Part shown: positions 1 to 7,935 of the stretch, one piece after another | Position numbering within the stretch: position 1 is the stretch's first letter | Layout of the letters: every line of letters begins with the position of its first letter | NCBI GenBank assembly: GCA_029865945.1 | Contig: JARXAH010000005.1 | Span: forward strand, 1-34,220 | DNA length: 34,220 nucleotides | Reading direction: 5' to 3' | Source of the DNA: Bacteriovoracaceae bacterium | GTDB taxonomy: Bacteria; Bdellovibrionota; Bacteriovoracia; Bacteriovoracales; Bacteriovoracaceae | Notes under the pieces: model-generated | What the model was told of the DNA's origin: nothing | The model's input: only the letters and a program-made list of their open reading frames with translations | The model's database searches: none | Made by a program: the position numbers and the translations under genes

Positions 1-14
1 CTTTCTTTTACCCA
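1..14 (+). repeat. Left terminal inverted repeat of the IS4-family element
   Basis: CTTTCTTTTACCCA is the exact reverse complement of 1633-1646. The match stops after 14 bases going inward. Whether it extends outward is unknown because the window starts here. Confidence 0.8.
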
Positions 15-178
15 TAAGTTACATGGTGTCTAAAATTTGGATACCCAAGTTTCTTTATCCTGACTCAATATTAATTTTTTTCTTGATTTTTCTATTTAGG
101 ACCAAAAAAATTTGGAGCTCTTGGAGCAATCACTCCAGTAAGTATGCGAGAACGAACGATTCAATATTGAAGCGATCT

Positions 179-1540
179 TCAAGTTAAGAATTTTTTCTTT
201 TTCTTAATCATGTCTAAGGCAAGTATGTACCCATCTACTTTGTCTTGAAGTTTGATGTAGCCACGCCACAACGAGATAATCCCAGGATCTCCATCTCCCT
301 TTCGCATGTTGAAGCCGCCCATCTTGGATACGAGTTTTAGCGCCAGTGATATAGTCAACGGGTGGGAATCAAACTTTGGATTTTTGTATCGAATAAGTTC
401 AATTTCGATAGGCGTAAAAGCAATCTCCGCCGGTGCCTCTGGATTTGTCGATTGAAGGTGTCTCGCCCAGTAAAGCCGCCAAGCAAGAATAGAAAAGACG
501 GCAACGTATTTTATGAGGCGATCATAACTTTTAAGTCCACAATGTTCGACTCGGCAGCAACCTTCTTTTAGTGCTTTAAAATATGTCTCAATGTGCCAGC
601 GTTGCTTATAAATTTCGATAACTTTCTTAACGGATTCCTCTGAGTCGAGGGGAAGACTCGTAAAGAGTACCCAGCGCATTGGATCTCTATTTTCGGGTTG
701 CCCAAGTTCACTCACTTCGATGACTTTTAATTTTAACTTGGGAATAACGCTTACAAGGTTATTCTTCTCGAAGCGAAGCTTTGGATTTTCAATTTCGACT
801 TCACCGTATTTAACTGAGGCTTCAACATATTGTCTCGACTTAGAGTGATAGATTTTAAATCCGTATTTTGGACTCATCTTCTTGAGATGCCAGGAGAGAT
901 AATGGTTACCCCCTTGCACAATTCGGTCGTGACTTGAGCGAACTACGTAGTCAAAACTTCGCTCTTCTAAGAACTTTAATAATTCAAATTGATCTGCTTC
1001 CCGGTCGCAAACGTGAATAAACTTTTGCCCTGGAAGGCGATTCTTTTCAACTTCTTCGATCCCTTCTTCCCATCTTTCGCTTTCCACATCCCAGGTTAAA
1101 TCTTTACCCCGACTCCAAGGCCGATAGTTCACGATCCCTTGAGGTTGTCCACCAGCTAATGCCTGGCAATAATGCCCAACAAATCCCCAAGTAGATTCGT
1201 CTCCAACCTTGCCACCAATCGTTCCGAGACCTTCAATGGATCTTTTAGTATTAAAACTAAAAAAAGTAGAGTCATGGTTCATTTGAATTAATGTTTCATT
1301 TTTTATACGTTCAAATGTTCTCTTCTTGTGGCAAGAAAAAATTTTCTCAGCGGTAACTTTATTATTTTGGAATAATCGGTAAGCGCCTTTCTTATCGTCC
1401 CAATCCTCAATCGCTCGATTAATCGTTTCATTGGAATTGCGCGCCAATAATGAACTTGTGAGAATAAATCTATCCTCCAATCTCTGGTCGCCAAAATCGA
1501 TATCTTTAAATTCTGTAATTAACCACGAATCCAAATTCAT
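179..1540 (-). CDS. IS4-family DDE transposase (IS50/Tn5-like group)
   Basis: This 453-aa protein catalyses cut-and-paste movement of its element. The N-terminal part has the Tn5-like segment DWDDKKGAYRLFQN (residues 46-59). The catalytic triad is visible: D90 in NHDST, D179 in CDREAD, and E318 inside the IS4 signature Y(2)R(3)E(6)K, here Y311, R314, E318 and K325 in YKQRWHIETYFKALK. The length matches IS4-family enzymes of 400-480 aa. The start is an ATG with only a weak GAAGA just upstream, which is usual for poorly expressed transposases. No frameshift or internal stop is seen. The subgroup is inferred from the DREAD motif and remains less certain than the family. Confidence 0.9.
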   Translation of the reverse strand: MNLDSWLITEFKDIDFGDQRLEDRFILTSSLLARNSNETINRAIEDWDDKKGAYRLFQNNKVTAEKIFSCHKKRTFERIKNETLIQMNHDSTFFSFNTKRSIEGLGTIGGKVGDESTWGFVGHYCQALAGGQPQGIVNYRPWSRGKDLTWDVESERWEEGIEEVEKNRLPGQKFIHVCDREADQFELLKFLEERSFDYVVRSSHDRIVQGGNHYLSWHLKKMSPKYGFKIYHSKSRQYVEASVKYGEVEIENPKLRFEKNNLVSVIPKLKLKVIEVSELGQPENRDPMRWVLFTSLPLDSEESVKKVIEIYKQRWHIETYFKALKEGCCRVEHCGLKSYDRLIKYVAVFSILAWRLYWARHLQSTNPEAPAEIAFTPIEIELIRYKNPKFDSHPLTISLALKLVSKMGGFNMRKGDGDPGIISLWRGYIKLQDKVDGYILALDMIKKKKKFLT

Positions 1541-1632
1541 TCTTCATTTTTAAAATAAAAATCAACGAAGGCCAACTAACAAGGCCTCACATTTTGTGAC
1601 AAAAAAATGTCAATGGGAAGAATTTTGAGATG

Positions 1633-1646
1633 TGGGTAAAAGAAAG
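1633..1646 (-). repeat. Right terminal inverted repeat of the IS4-family element
   Basis: TGGGTAAAAGAAAG pairs perfectly with bases 1-14. Small hairpins (TCAC/GTGA at 1587-1599 and TGACA/TGTCA at 1597-1612) lie just inside this end and might reduce read-through into the transposase. Confidence 0.8.
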
Positions 1647-1767
1647 AAGTGTCACTGAGAGGCATGTAAAAAGGGGATGAGGGTGTAAAATTTCTTCATC
1701 CTAAAAATAATAACAAACCCATCGCATCGATATCTCAGTAAGATGTTATTTATAATTTAGGAGTTAT

Positions 1768-2703
1768 ATGAAATTGAATTTTTGTTCTATTCGTAAGAGT
1801 CTCACCACACTGTTGCTTCTCTCTTTGCTGATCAACGTCGGCATCAGTGCCCATGCACAAAAAAATAAAATTAAAAATAAGGGAGGTGAAACTCATGGGC
1901 CAGAAATTGGTGGCGATTCTGCAGCACCCGGTAACACTATAAGCTACGCTCTCAATGGTTTCGATCATAAGTTAATGGAATGTGCCGTCGCCCAGGCAAA
2001 AAATATAGTTAGCTCCATTTTTAGAATTGATAACTTAATTATTTCTCCTTATGTTGACGAAGGAAATCGAACGATTATTACCTATAATGAACTTGAATAT
2101 CTAAGCCCTTATCTGGGAGATAATATTAATTTTAAGGTACCAACATATGGATCGTATGGATGGAATATTCCTCTTGGATTTAGTGGAGAAGGTTTAGACG
2201 GAAAAAGCAGCATTTCAATTAGTTTATCAGATCATAATAATTCTGGATTAAATCATTTGGCTCATTACTTTGATGAATTAAATAAACAAAGGCAGTACCC
2301 AAAAGAATTTTTGGCCTTAAACTGGTATTCTGAGATTGGTAAAGGAACTTATTTTCAACTTGTATTGCGTATAAGCGATTCTGATCTTTATTTCCTTCAG
2401 TCTAAAGGTACTGCGATTGGTGAAAATACGATTCAGTTGTTTGCATCCAATATTCCCAACTACCTTGCTACTTTGAAATATAGCAAGATTAAAGAAGACC
2501 CAGATTTACGAACAAAGATTTTTGATGGTCTGCAAATAACATCTTTTGTTGTTGTAGACTCTGCTAATAAAGTCGATGGAAAGACACCTCGACCAATTTA
2601 TTTAGGACAAAGTCTTATTGATGATGCCATCCCAGAAAAAAAATTGAGTCTTAAGTTTAACACCGAAGAGTACAGCACTTGCTTAAGTTCAATCAAGTTT
2701 TAA
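1768..2703 (+). CDS. Secreted protein of unknown function, 311 aa
   Basis: I do not recognise a family. The N-terminus is a clear Sec signal peptide: basic residues, a hydrophobic run TLLLLSLLINVGISA, and likely cleavage after AHA at about residue 30. A basic KNKIKNK stretch and a Gly/Ser-rich linker follow. The mature protein is soluble-looking with few cysteines (one near residue 71 and one near the C-terminus). The ATG has a strong AGGAG at 1759-1763 with 4-nt spacing. The gene lies directly beside the right end of the IS4-family element, so its promoter region may have been altered by that insertion. It is followed after 36 nt by another secreted protein on the same strand and may share its transcript. 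Confidence 0.75.
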   Translation: MKLNFCSIRKSLTTLLLLSLLINVGISAHAQKNKIKNKGGETHGPEIGGDSAAPGNTISYALNGFDHKLMECAVAQAKNIVSSIFRIDNLIISPYVDEGNRTIITYNELEYLSPYLGDNINFKVPTYGSYGWNIPLGFSGEGLDGKSSISISLSDHNNSGLNHLAHYFDELNKQRQYPKEFLALNWYSEIGKGTYFQLVLRISDSDLYFLQSKGTAIGENTIQLFASNIPNYLATLKYSKIKEDPDLRTKIFDGLQITSFVVVDSANKVDGKTPRPIYLGQSLIDDAIPEKKLSLKFNTEEYSTCLSSIKF

Positions 2704-2739
2704 ATTTTAGTTTAGATTTAAATAGGAATGGTAATTTTT

Positions 2740-3744
2740 ATGAGCACGGCAAAATTGATATCTCTATTTTTTCTGGCCGTGCTCACTTCTTCATTTCCAT
2801 TTAATGTCAGCGCTCAATCGAACCCATCCACTAAATTGATTGACGACATTAACCATTTCTCTGTGCCCAAAGGACTTTCGATTCCTGAACACCAAAGCTA
2901 CCTGGCAAAAAAACCTGAGATGATTAAAGCTCTCGCGAGAATGACGGTTAATTACTACGAAAAAAGCCAGTTAGATGTTGCGGCCTCACAAATTGAATTT
3001 AATAAATTATCAGAATATGATTATAACTTGCTCACTTCCAACTTTGCCACCATGTTTTATGACGATACCTGCGCAAAATTAAAAGCAACTGGCGGCCGCA
3101 AAGCGAAGCTTATTTCCTTTGCCAAGCAAGAACAATTTAAATTTATTATCCACAGCAAGCACTATCAAATCGATCACGAGGCCACAGACAAGGCCTTTTA
3201 TCATGATGGCCTGGGCACAGTATCGATGAATTATACATTGATTCCATCGCAAGAGTGGCCCATTATTTTTATTCACGAGGTGACCCATGCAATTGATGAA
3301 GAACTCGAAAGTGCTTCCACTTATTTATCTTCGGTCAAGCAATCCCAAGTCGTCTTTGACTTGATCAATAAACCATCATCTTACCGCCCGACAGTCGCTG
3401 AGGAAAAATTATTAGATGATTGGTTTTTTCAAGAGCTCAACCGAAAATTTTTTGCAGAAGTGCGTGCCTGGGCAGTAACATTTTCTTTATATACTGAGGG
3501 ACTTAGGGACCACTCGTTTCAACGATTGCGTTGGTTAGATACAATAATATCACAAAAGAAAGTGAAGGAATCTTGGATGGAATTTTCTTTGCGTTACTTT
3601 GATCCGCGTTTTACAGATCCGACCGAAGGGTCCTTTAGTACGCCCATTGCCTTAAAATTTATTGCAAGGGGAAGGGAAAAAGTGCGCAAAGACATTAAGC
3701 TCTTTCCTATCGGAAAGCGACTCACAGAACTTACTTCAAAATAA
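2740..3744 (+). CDS. Secreted protein with HExxH zinc-protease-like motif
   Basis: The 334-aa product starts with a signal peptide (STAKLISLFFLAVLTSSF, cleavage probably after VSA). The motif HEVTHAID begins at His179, giving H179-E180-x-x-H183, the zinc-binding and catalytic signature of gluzincin/metzincin-type metallopeptidases. No third metal ligand can be assigned with confidence; the glutamates at 187-189 (DEELE) are candidates. I chose the ATG at 2740 because AGGA at 2724-2727 is well spaced for it, whereas the upstream in-frame ATG at 2728 directly abuts that site. The gene follows another secreted-protein gene on the same strand. The HExxH motif is directly seen; protease activity in the periplasm or outside the cell is inferred. 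Confidence 0.75.
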   Translation: MSTAKLISLFFLAVLTSSFPFNVSAQSNPSTKLIDDINHFSVPKGLSIPEHQSYLAKKPEMIKALARMTVNYYEKSQLDVAASQIEFNKLSEYDYNLLTSNFATMFYDDTCAKLKATGGRKAKLISFAKQEQFKFIIHSKHYQIDHEATDKAFYHDGLGTVSMNYTLIPSQEWPIIFIHEVTHAIDEELESASTYLSSVKQSQVVFDLINKPSSYRPTVAEEKLLDDWFFQELNRKFFAEVRAWAVTFSLYTEGLRDHSFQRLRWLDTIISQKKVKESWMEFSLRYFDPRFTDPTEGSFSTPIALKFIARGREKVRKDIKLFPIGKRLTELTSK

Positions 3745-3932
3745 AAACTCATTTCAGCGAATAACATCTATGTTGGTCTTACTCAGAATATATTGAGGGC
3801 AATTAATTATAGGAATGAATACTGGCACTTGAGCTTGACATCACTATGTTATGTTACAGGGAAGTATTTATTTTACCTGAAATGCCCATTTTTGTGACAG
3901 CCTGTATTTAGTATCATCATGATTAACCTTTA

Positions 3933-3962
3933 TTGGATAAGTACTTCTTTAAGATTTATAGT
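3933..3962 (+). promoter_or_regulatory. Candidate sigma-70-type promoter for the 3982 gene
   Basis: TTGGAT (3933-3938) and TATAGT (3957-3962) are separated by 18 nt. Transcription would start near 3969, just before the AGGGGA ribosome site at 3971-3976. The -10 is a good match and the -35 only moderate. Confidence 0.4.
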
Positions 3963-3981
3963 TGCTTAGTAGGGGATAAAC

Positions 3982-4470
3982 ATGAAACGTTTTTTTTGGA
4001 TTTTTTTATTTTTTTCATTTCTTGCCAATGCTCAAGAATCTGGCATACCTCAAACAACTTATTACGCGGAATTATTTTTTGATTTTTCAGTTCCCATGCA
4101 GGAAGCTACAAAATATGAGGGAGCCATTGCAGGAAATAATCCCGTATATATAGAATTTAAAAATGATATGACTTTAGATAAAATCAAGTTTCAATTGTCC
4201 GACCTTCCTAAAAGTTGCTATTCAGAACCAGTAAAAGTAAGTCTAAACAAAGCTGAATCCTATTCAGACGAATTTAATGACATAAAGGAAGTCCCCGGAT
4301 TTTTGAATGGTAACCAAATCATGGCGATAAAGGTGAGTGAGTCTGAAATTTCTTGCATCATTCTTTGGAAAAATAATAATTATCTGTCTGGCGGAAGTAT
4401 TATTGACTACTTTGGTAATTGCGATAGTTTGAAAGAAATTTATGCTAAAAAATGTTCAAATAAATATTAA
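3982..4470 (+). CDS. Small secreted protein of unknown function, 162 aa
   Basis: No family is recognised. A short signal peptide (KRFFWIFLFFSFLANA) with a cleavage site after ANA is followed by a mature domain of about 145 aa with four cysteines (in PKSC, ISC, GNC and KKC), enough for two disulfides in the periplasm or outside. Start choice is supported by AGGGGA at 3971-3976, 5 nt before the ATG, and by a plausible promoter just upstream. It stands alone: the 237 bp before it hold only this promoter and no other gene, and the next gene is convergent. Confidence 0.7.
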   Translation: MKRFFWIFLFFSFLANAQESGIPQTTYYAELFFDFSVPMQEATKYEGAIAGNNPVYIEFKNDMTLDKIKFQLSDLPKSCYSEPVKVSLNKAESYSDEFNDIKEVPGFLNGNQIMAIKVSESEISCIILWKNNNYLSGGSIIDYFGNCDSLKEIYAKKCSNKY

Positions 4471-4581
4471 GGCTTAGAAATCTCAAGCCAGAGTCTTTTG
4501 AAATCAAAACATTTTTTTTAATTCACTGTAGCTCTAGATCTTACTGCCCAATTTTAATTTGTCAGTATTGTGTAGTATTGA

Positions 4582-4929
4582 TTAGGTTTTAATTTTTAAT
4601 AGAAGAATAGCAAATTCAGTTTCTTTAAATTCGTAAATTTCGGTCAAAATACTTTTAGCTTTAATGTAGTTTTCGTTATTCAAGCTAAGTTCTTTTGCAA
4701 TCGCCCCAGATTGGGAGACAATTGATTGAGATGGCGCCCAACTTCTTATGGCAAAATGAATATCATTATTTGAGAGTAATTTTTCAACATTAGTAAGCAT
4801 CTCTACATCAGCACAGCAAATTGATTTTAAAGATTTGTTCGTTTTGCTATACATCTTTGCCCGGGCCAAGTGGTACAAAATAATGACGGTAAATACAACG
4901 CCAATAATTATGAAATTTTCAACAGACAT
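4582..4929 (-). CDS. Membrane-anchored DUF2007-like small protein
   Basis: The product has an N-terminal membrane helix (FIIIGVVFTVIILYHLA) followed by a cytoplasmic domain of about 85 aa. That domain has the DUF2007-like pattern of a short beta-alpha unit, VEMLTNVEKLLSNNDIHF, and a later KAKSILTEIYE helix. DUF2007 proteins are described as putative signal-transducing proteins of unknown mechanism. A longer reading frame begins with GTG at 4977, but that start has no ribosome site, while the ATG at 4929 has a weak GAG upstream and places the helix at the N-terminus. The family call rests on pattern only and could be wrong. The gene is convergent with the 3982 gene. Confidence 0.5.
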   Translation of the reverse strand: MSVENFIIIGVVFTVIILYHLARAKMYSKTNKSLKSICCADVEMLTNVEKLLSNNDIHFAIRSWAPSQSIVSQSGAIAKELSLNNENYIKAKSILTEIYEFKETEFAILLLKIKT

Positions 4930-5196
4930 CAATAAATTCTCACATGTTTGGATAGTGAAAGCAAAAAAGCGTTTCACTAGAAACCAGATCTGAAATACGC
5001 TTAGATGATTCTATTTTTAGAAATTATAAATTTAAATCAATAACGAGCGTCCTTAAAAAAATTCATAGAGACAAAGAAAAATTGAGAACTGTCCGTGAAT
5101 GAATCAATCTCAAACGGAGCTTATGAATTGCTCGAAAGCTCTTCATTCATCATCGCTTAATATAAAAATAACTTAAACTTGACAAAAAACCAGAAA

Positions 5197-5202
5197 CAAT
5201 AA
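5197..5202. repeat. Target-site duplication CAATAA (left copy; right copy 7282-7287)
   Basis: Six identical bases flank the two inverted repeats, as expected for IS1634-family transposition. Joining the flanks restores a continuous intergenic sequence upstream of the 7356/7364 gene. Confidence 0.9.
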
Positions 5203-5221
5203 CCTACATTCCGCAGTTGAA
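5203..5221 (+). repeat. Left terminal inverted repeat of the IS1634-family element
   Basis: Perfect complement of 7263-7281 over 19 bp; pairing breaks at the bases immediately outside and inside. It is preceded by CAATAA at 5197-5202. Confidence 0.95.
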
Positions 5222-5261
5222 CTAGGTGTGACTCGTAGGCTAACTGCCTAATTTTAATGAT

Positions 5262-5570
5262 TTATTTTTTGTAAATCCCGCACCAAGGTGCTGAGTCAGC
5301 TCCTTCTTTTAGCAATTTATCAATTTTCTTTTGCAATCGCTGATATCTTTTAATTCTAATTTTACATTCCTTCGCTATTTCTTCTGTAATTGTTTTTGTA
5401 GTGAGTTTCCCATCAAGTCTTCCTGTCCATCGATAATATGGCCCATGCAAGAATTTCGGGTCCTTCCTGCATTTACAATTTTTTTGTCCACATTTTGCCA
5501 TTGCTGTTGAGATCGCCCCATGAAGCATCGGCCATTCCAACGTAATAATTTTATTTTTCTTTGTTGACAT
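5262..5570 (-). CDS. DUF6788-like accessory protein of the IS1634-family element
   Basis: The 102-aa protein has a cysteine cluster (CGQKNCKC at about residues 27-34) followed by HGPYYRWTGRLDGK, then a basic coiled-coil-like helix IRIKRYQRLQKKIDKLLKE. This C-x4-C-x-C plus HGPY arrangement is what I associate with DUF6788, a family found near transposases. The zinc-ribbon-like cluster and basic helix suggest nucleic-acid binding, but the function is unknown. It lies wholly within the inverted repeats and diverges from the transposase. There is no Shine-Dalgarno before the ATG, and a predicted start of transcription lies only a few bases upstream, so it may be translated as a leaderless message. 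Confidence 0.75.
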   Translation of the reverse strand: MSTKKNKIITLEWPMLHGAISTAMAKCGQKNCKCRKDPKFLHGPYYRWTGRLDGKLTTKTITEEIAKECKIRIKRYQRLQKKIDKLLKEGADSAPWCGIYKK

Positions 5571-5608
5571 CTTAATATCTATATATATTAAGATATCCGT
5601 ATATGCAA
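5564..5608. promoter_or_regulatory. Overlapping divergent promoters around a perfect palindrome inside the IS
   Basis: Only 32 bp separate the two divergent ATGs. A palindrome with 10-bp arms (5569-5578 and 5585-5594, 6-bp centre) fills most of it. Rightward, TTGACA at 5564-5569 lies in the opposing gene's first codons and TATTAA lies at 5586-5591 (16-nt spacer). Leftward, TTGCAT (complement of 5603-5608, the transposase's first two codons) is 17 nt from TATATA (5580-5585). Neither gene has a Shine-Dalgarno. Confidence 0.5.
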
Positions 5609-7228
5609 GAAAAAAATTTAAAACTTAAAGTTTCAAGAATTGGGCCAATGCCGATGATTCTCCAGATCCTCGATAAACTTGATCTCAGAAGTAAACTGCT
5701 GGTTGCATTAAAAAACGAAGATTATGTTGATGCTATTTTAATTTTGTTAAGTAATGTACTCATTGATCGAGAGGCACTTTATGCAGTAAAGGAGTGGGCG
5801 AGAACCTATGGATTGCGCCTTTCTTCTGGGACGGAAGTTAATGATGATCGAATCGGACGTGCATTGGATCGTCTTTTTGAAGCGGATCGCTCTACGCTTC
5901 AAACTCAAGTTACATTGTCGTTGATAAAAAAATTTAATTTAAAAATGGATCAAATTCACAGCGATACGACGAGTGTAAGTGTTTCAGGGAATTACGAAAA
6001 TCAAAATAAAAAAGCAATCCAACTTAAGCGAGGACATAGTAAAGATCATCGCCCAGATCTAAAACAGTTAATTTATAATTTATGTGTTACCAATGACGGT
6101 GCTGTTCCAGTCCATTTTAAATCTTATGATGGCAATCAGTCAGATGACTCAATTCAGCTAGAAACTTGGAATAATCTTCGGTCACTTTTGCAGAGGCCTG
6201 ATTTTATTTATGTAGGAGACAGCAAGCTTTGCGTAGAGAGGACTTTGCGAAAGATCGATGCTGAGCACGGACTTTTTGTAACAGTGGTTCCGCGTACACG
6301 TAGTGAAGTGAAGGAATTTTCAAAAGAACTCAGCAACGGAGATGTTCGCTGGCAAAGAATTTTACGAAAAAAATCGCGCACCAGTGGAGAATTTGATACT
6401 TTTGACGTTGCGCTTGGCCACCATCAATTGCGAGAGGGGTTTTCAGTTTTTTGGTATAGATCAAGTCAAAAGAAAAAGCGCGATGCATTTGAGCGAAAAG
6501 ATCGAATAGCGCGCGCGACGGAGCGGCTAGAGAACCTAAATTTAAAAAGACTTCGTGGCCCAAAAACAGAGGCGGCGATCAAGAAAAAAATTGATGCCAT
6601 CATATCTAGATTTGCTGTTCAGGCATGGATAACTGTAGATACTAAAATAGATATAACAGAAAAATTCAAAGCACTAACGCGCGGTAAACCCACGAAGGAA
6701 ACGAAATATCGTTGCATTAAAATAAAAACACCACGACTCCACATTAAAAAAAACGCCGAGGCGATTGCGCATTCACAAATGATGGATGGACTATTTCCTC
6801 TTGCAACAAACACAAAGAAAAATTCACTTGATGTGCTGCAAATTTACAAATATCAACCAAAGATAGAAAAGAGGCACGCATTTTTAAAATCAACTCTAAA
6901 TGTAGCACCTGTTTGGCTCAAAAAAAATACACGAGTTGAAGCTCTGATGTTTGTTGAGTATCTTGCACAAATGGTTGCGGCAATAATAGAGAGGAATCTG
7001 AGATTGGCGATGAAAACGGCAGGTATCAAAAATATCCATTCGCTACCAGAAGGGCGCTCTTCTGAGACACCAACGTTTGAACAACTGCATAGGATTTTTG
7101 AAAATCGTCAGCGACAGGAGCTTTATGAAAATAATGTTGCGATTAAATTATTTTCAGAGCCATTGTCTTTGGTACAGTCGCAAATTTTATATTTTTTGGA
7201 GGTCGCGGAATCGGAATATTTGGCATAA
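5603..7228 (+). CDS. IS1634-family DDE transposase
   Basis: This 541-aa protein moves the surrounding element. It opens with a DUF4277-like N-terminal segment (RIGPMPMILQILDKLDL) and then shows the IS1634 core: D121 in HSDTTS, followed by GHSKDHRPDLKQ near residues 144-155, D206 in YVGDSKL, and the likely catalytic E422 in KIEKRHAFLKS. Size and motif order fit the family (about 500-600 aa). No internal stop or frameshift is present, so it is probably functional. The start is ATG without a Shine-Dalgarno sequence; translation is probably leaderless or very weak, which would keep transposition low. Confidence 0.92.
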   Translation: MQEKNLKLKVSRIGPMPMILQILDKLDLRSKLLVALKNEDYVDAILILLSNVLIDREALYAVKEWARTYGLRLSSGTEVNDDRIGRALDRLFEADRSTLQTQVTLSLIKKFNLKMDQIHSDTTSVSVSGNYENQNKKAIQLKRGHSKDHRPDLKQLIYNLCVTNDGAVPVHFKSYDGNQSDDSIQLETWNNLRSLLQRPDFIYVGDSKLCVERTLRKIDAEHGLFVTVVPRTRSEVKEFSKELSNGDVRWQRILRKKSRTSGEFDTFDVALGHHQLREGFSVFWYRSSQKKKRDAFERKDRIARATERLENLNLKRLRGPKTEAAIKKKIDAIISRFAVQAWITVDTKIDITEKFKALTRGKPTKETKYRCIKIKTPRLHIKKNAEAIAHSQMMDGLFPLATNTKKNSLDVLQIYKYQPKIEKRHAFLKSTLNVAPVWLKKNTRVEALMFVEYLAQMVAAIIERNLRLAMKTAGIKNIHSLPEGRSSETPTFEQLHRIFENRQRQELYENNVAIKLFSEPLSLVQSQILYFLEVAESEYLA

Positions 7229-7262
7229 ATTCAATGCTATTTTGTTACTAATTCACGCCCAT

Positions 7263-7281
7263 TTCAACTGCGGAATGTAGG
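7263..7281 (-). repeat. Right terminal inverted repeat of the IS1634-family element
   Basis: TTCAACTGCGGAATGTAGG pairs exactly with 5203-5221. It is followed by CAATAA at 7282-7287, the second copy of the target duplication. Confidence 0.95.
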
Positions 7282-7363
7282 CAATAAGTATGCCTAGAAG
7301 TTTTTAATTTTTTCTAAATTGAGATTAGATTAATCCAATTTAACTTGGAGATTTTATGCATTT

Positions 7364-7738
7364 ATGCAAACTCACTTTTTTTTCCTTTTAATTTATATCG
7401 GGGAATCAGTTGCCCAAATAAGTATTCCTTTTTCCCGAAGACATGTTGGAGATGAATGGCCAATCCTTCAAAATATCAGTGATCTATATTTTATGGAAAA
7501 TAAAACTATTCTCGCGGGTGCTATTCAAGCGGTTGAGTTTGAGGGAATTAATCATTGCAGTAGAGAAAATCCTAAATTAGAGATGGTCGGCTTTGGTTTT
7601 GTCAATGAAGTTATCATTCTCAAATCTATAGTTCGGTGTGAACGATACAAAATTGTATTTAAATTAAAAACAAACAGAAATGATTTAATGTACCCAAAAC
7701 CTGTAAAACTAACCTCAGTTAGGATTAAAAAGAGCTAG
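7364..7738 (+). CDS. Small secreted protein, possibly frameshifted in its signal peptide
   Basis: The frame from the ATG at 7364 encodes 124 aa: a hydrophobic N-terminus (FFFLLIYIGESVAQ), then a mature part with two cysteines and no family I recognise. The good ribosome site GGAG (7347-7350) is 5 nt from a different ATG at 7356, in another frame that stops at 7389 after MHLCKLTFFSF. The two frames meet at a run of eight T residues (7376-7383). One extra T would join them into a more normal signal peptide with a lysine before the hydrophobic core. The gene may therefore be a slippage variant, or it may simply start at 7364, 13 nt from the ribosome site. The IS1634-family element ends about 75 bp upstream. 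Confidence 0.55.
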   Translation: MQTHFFFLLIYIGESVAQISIPFSRRHVGDEWPILQNISDLYFMENKTILAGAIQAVEFEGINHCSRENPKLEMVGFGFVNEVIILKSIVRCERYKIVFKLKTNRNDLMYPKPVKLTSVRIKKS

Positions 7739-7886
7739 TTTCAAAATTGAATCTTTCATGTTGCCATAAGCTAGTTGTGGCCGACGATCAGTAAGACGAT
7801 AATTAAAGCAAAAATGAGAGTCCTTATCCCAAGATCCATGAGAAATAAAATCGAAATTTTTTTCCAAGCATACAAGGAATTAAACT

Positions 7887-7916
7887 TTGACGTGGATGAT
7901 TACTTACAAGTAAAAT
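7887..7916 (+). promoter_or_regulatory. Likely sigma-70-type promoter for the 7936 gene
   Basis: TTGACG (7887-7892) and TAAAAT (7911-7916) are 18 nt apart, both near consensus. Transcription would begin near 7923, just ahead of the AGGAGA ribosome site at 7925-7930. Because an alternative ATG at 7915 lies within the -10, this promoter also decides the gene start. Confidence 0.55.
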
Positions 7917-7935
7917 GAATTTTAAGGAGATACCC

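Larger units (their letters stand above)
1..1646 (-). mobile_element. IS4-family insertion sequence (IS50/Tn5-like transposase)
   Basis: The element carries one minus-strand transposase and is bounded by a perfect 14-bp inverted repeat: CTTTCTTTTACCCA at 1-14 and its reverse complement at 1633-1646. IS4-family ends often start with C, so the left end may lie exactly at base 1, but bases to the left are not visible. The target-site duplication therefore cannot be tested; the right flank begins AAGTGTCACTGA. The transposase is full length with all catalytic residues, so the copy looks potentially active. Confidence 0.85.
5203..7281 (+). mobile_element. Complete IS1634-family element with divergent DUF6788 gene
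   Basis: The ends are a perfect 19-bp inverted repeat: CCTACATTCCGCAGTTGAA at 5203-5221 and its reverse complement at 7263-7281. Both sides carry the direct repeat CAATAA (5197-5202 and 7282-7287), a 6-bp target duplication. Inside are a full-length DDE transposase on the plus strand and a 102-aa DUF6788-type gene on the minus strand, separated by 32 bp. Identical duplications and intact genes indicate a fairly recent insertion. Confidence 0.95.

Noticed and set aside
1751-1756. TATAAT as a -10 box for the 1768 gene
   Set aside because: It would start transcription within the AGGAG ribosome site, and no -35 lies at the right distance.
2728-2739. ATG at 2728 as start of the HExxH protein
   Set aside because: It directly abuts the AGGA ribosome site; the ATG at 2740 has proper spacing and begins a better signal peptide.
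3835-3840. TTGACA as a -35 for the 3982 gene
   Set aside because: No acceptable -10 lies 16-18 nt downstream; the pair at 3933-3962 is closer and better placed.
4471-4510. GGCTT/AAGCC as a terminator after the 3982 gene
   Set aside because: The stem is only 5 bp with a 9-nt loop, and no clear T-run follows.
4930-4977. GTG start at 4977 for the DUF2007-like protein
   Set aside because: No ribosome site precedes it, and the extra 16 residues would push the membrane helix inward without benefit.
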